Assembly: GCA_964606895.1 (NCBI GenBank)
Contig: CAZSHX010000070.1
Location: 1 to 26,454 of the forward strand
Length of the DNA stretch: 26,454 nt
From: CAZSHX01 sp964606895
GTDB taxonomy: Bacteria; Bacteroidota; Ignavibacteria; Kapaibacteriales; UBA2268
Reading direction: 5' to 3'
The notes beneath the pieces were generated by a model, which ran no database searches, was not told the origin of the DNA, and saw only the letters and a program-made list of their open reading frames with translations. Position numbers and translations under genes: made by a program. Positions 25,562 through 26,454 of this stretch are shown here, piece by piece (the stretch's first letter is position 1; the number at the start of each line of letters is the position of its first letter).

Positions 25562-25736
25562 CTCTTGAGTTTGGAAAGTCACTATAGTCATGTCAAAAAA
25601 AAGTTATCATTATTAAAAATTTTTTTCTAAAAAAATTCCCCTTACTATTGTTTTGAATTGTTTTTTGTATTAATTTATAGTCGTCAAGTATGAAAAAATT
25701 TCCGAAATGTGATTTCAGGGATTAAGAGGATTGAAT

Positions 25737-25840
25737 AATCTTCATTTCCCCCTTTGGAAAAGGGATGTCAGGAAATTATGGATTATGGATTATGAATTGA
25801 AAATTGGACAAGAATCTTCATTTCCCCCTTTGGAAAAGGG
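25737..25840. repeat. 28-bp direct repeat, two copies
   Basis: An identical 28-base unit starting AATCTTCATTTCCCCC occurs at 25737-25764 and 25813-25840, 76 bp apart. Each contains the inverted pair CCCCTTT-gg-AAAAGGG, a weak hairpin. The second copy continues GGTTAGGGGAATTT; the first does not. Confidence 0.8.
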
Positions 25841-25874
25841 GGTTAGGGGAATTTTCTTCTCTTCATCTCTTCAA

Positions 25875-25899
25875 CAACTAAGCACCTAACCGACTAAAC
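25875..25899. repeat. AACTAA-type repeat motif
   Basis: CAACTAAGCACCTAACCGAC... with the next bases TAAAC; a close inverse counterpart lies at 20480-20503. It is built from related AACTAA/CACCTAA words. Confidence 0.55.
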
Positions 25900-25913
25900 A
25901 CCTAAACTCTTTT

Positions 25914-26033
25914 TGTGCCGTTAGGCACATAAGCTCGGTAGAATGAGGATTCAGTGGAATTCTTCCGTCCCGTACGGGACGGAACATCTTGGGGTGGTGC
26001 TTATTCTACCGACCTTTTGTCACTACGTGACAA
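25914..26033. repeat. Nested-hairpin element, family B
   Basis: Left hairpin TGTGCC-gtta-GGCACA (25914-25929); left arm TCGGTAGAAT (25935-25944); a 22-bp perfect inner palindrome with arms TTCCGTCCCGT and ACGGGACGGAA (25963-25984); right arm ATTCTACCGA (26003-26012), the exact inverse of the left arm; right hairpin TTGTCAC-tac-GTGACAA (26017-26033). The architecture matches that of 527-689 while the bases differ. Confidence 0.85.
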
Positions 26034-26104
26034 TGAAAATTGGCTAATTATCATGAAGTGAAATTGGAATATCTGAATCACGGATTTTCAAAGATATATT
26101 GGGA

Positions 26105-26220
26105 AGATGTCCTACATCTGGCTTGAGAATTTGTGCCAATGCCTTTACCAGTGCTGTTTTCTTCTCAAGAAATTAGCCAAACTCAAGAGATGTCCTACAT
26201 CTGGCAGATGTAGGACATCT
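26105..26220. repeat. Repeat with AGATGTCCTACATCT palindrome units
   Basis: AGATGTCCTACATCT occurs at 26105-26119 and 26188-26202; a perfect inverse follows the second copy at 26206-26220, with GGC between, giving a 15-bp stem. Between them CTTGAGAA (26122-26129) pairs with TTCTCAAG (26162-26169). Outside, TTGGCTAATT (26040-26049) is the inverse of AATTAGCCAA (26171-26180). Confidence 0.8.
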
Positions 26221-26256
26221 AATAAGAATACCTTTTCTTAAATCCTCTTCATTCCA

Positions 26257-26323
26257 TAAATCCCCGAAATCCCCGTTCAGACATCAACTATCATCTCCTA
26301 AATCCCCGAAATCCCCGTTCAGA
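26257..26323. repeat. 25-bp direct repeat, two copies
   Basis: The same 25-base unit (begins TAAATCCCCGAAATCCCCG) lies at 26257-26281 and 26299-26323, a 42-bp offset. It holds an internal AATCCCCG doublet. Confidence 0.85.
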
Positions 26324-26428
26324 ATATTAAGTTTGGAAAAAGTTTAAAAAATTTATTTCATTTCTTTTTTTATTCAAATATATATCGTAATTTTCGAGGG
26401 TGACATATTTCATAAATCAATTGAAAAG

Positions 26429-26454
26429 ATGAATATGAAAAATTTTTTGGTTTT
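26429..26454 (+). CDS. Possible start of a gene cut by the window end
   Basis: ATG at 26429 (or 26435) begins MNMKNFLVL, resembling the first residues of a signal peptide, and stays open to the window edge. Only eight codons are visible. The upstream AT-rich stretch ATCGTAATTTT (26384-26394) also occurs before the M13 peptidase gene. A guess that needs the downstream sequence. Confidence 0.3.

Larger units (their letters stand above)
25392..26428. other. Gene-poor repeat island
   Basis: No credible gene is visible on either strand. 25530-25561 is an orphan minus-strand terminator. 25737-25840 holds a two-copy 28-bp repeat; 25875-25899 an AACTAA-type repeat; 25914-26033 a nested-hairpin element; 26105-26220 a repeat with the AGATGTCCTACATCT palindrome; 26257-26323 a two-copy 25-bp repeat. 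The remaining sequence is AT-rich. Confidence 0.8.

Noticed and set aside
25591..25596. TTGACA-type -35 box on the minus strand (TGTCAA on plus)
   Set aside because: No TATAAT-like -10 follows at 16-18 nt, and primary promoters in this group do not follow the E. coli consensus; insufficient.
1..26454. tRNA, rRNA, tmRNA or riboswitch genes
   Set aside because: No cloverleaf, rRNA core or recognisable riboswitch motif was seen by eye in the intergenic regions on either strand; a covariance search was not possible here.

Overview
The window reads as an AT-rich chromosomal segment from a Gram-negative member of the Bacteroidota/Chlorobiota (FCB) assemblage, most plausibly an Ignavibacteria- or Kapabacteria-like lineage. 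This is an inference: no rRNA marker is present. The evidence is two type IX secretion (T9SS) C-terminal sorting domains, a bacillithiol glycosyltransferase (BshA), Kdo and LPS-type sugar enzymes, OmpA and beta-barrel envelope proteins, and many short palindromic repeats of the kind that litter environmental genomes of this group.

Layout. 1-248 is the tail of a T9SS-secreted protein whose sorting domain carries an inserted palindromic repeat. 249-1342 is gene-free and holds a second copy of that palindrome plus a ~347-bp tandem repeat built from nested hairpins. 1343-2668 encodes an exported Cys/Trp-rich repeat protein of unknown function, closed by a clear terminator. yigZ (minus) and bshA-GT9 (plus) then diverge from a 24-bp gap. 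5593-9295 is a tight plus-strand run: lysS, two small membrane proteins, a site-2 (M50) protease and xseB. 9327-10923 is a minus-strand pair (exported YD-like protein and a beta-barrel). 11111-13138 is a large double-OmpA outer-membrane protein, followed by a HAD-family protein (minus), an M13 metallopeptidase lipoprotein (plus), and a TAXI-like membrane-anchored lipoprotein (minus). An exported purple-acid-phosphatase-like enzyme and an exported SagB-type nitroreductase follow as a minus-strand pair, then kdsB (plus), a 1159-residue T9SS-secreted subtilisin with a beta-propeller (minus), and a receiver-CheB fusion (minus). The last kilobase is gene-poor and packed with at least five repeat families, ending at a possible gene start.

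How the genes work together. Most products act in the envelope: KdsB and GT9 in LPS synthesis, the OmpA and barrel proteins in the outer membrane, T9SS cargo, M13 and S8 proteases, and secreted phosphatase and nitroreductase. BshA starts bacillithiol synthesis. The most system-like arrangement is the lysS-xseB run, where a small membrane protein with a possible winged-helix cytosolic domain overlaps a site-2 protease gene by 4 nt; this could be a regulated-proteolysis pair. The most unusual non-coding signal is a modular nested-hairpin element found in two unrelated primary sequences, at 527-689 (with a second copy at 874-1038) and at 25914-26033.
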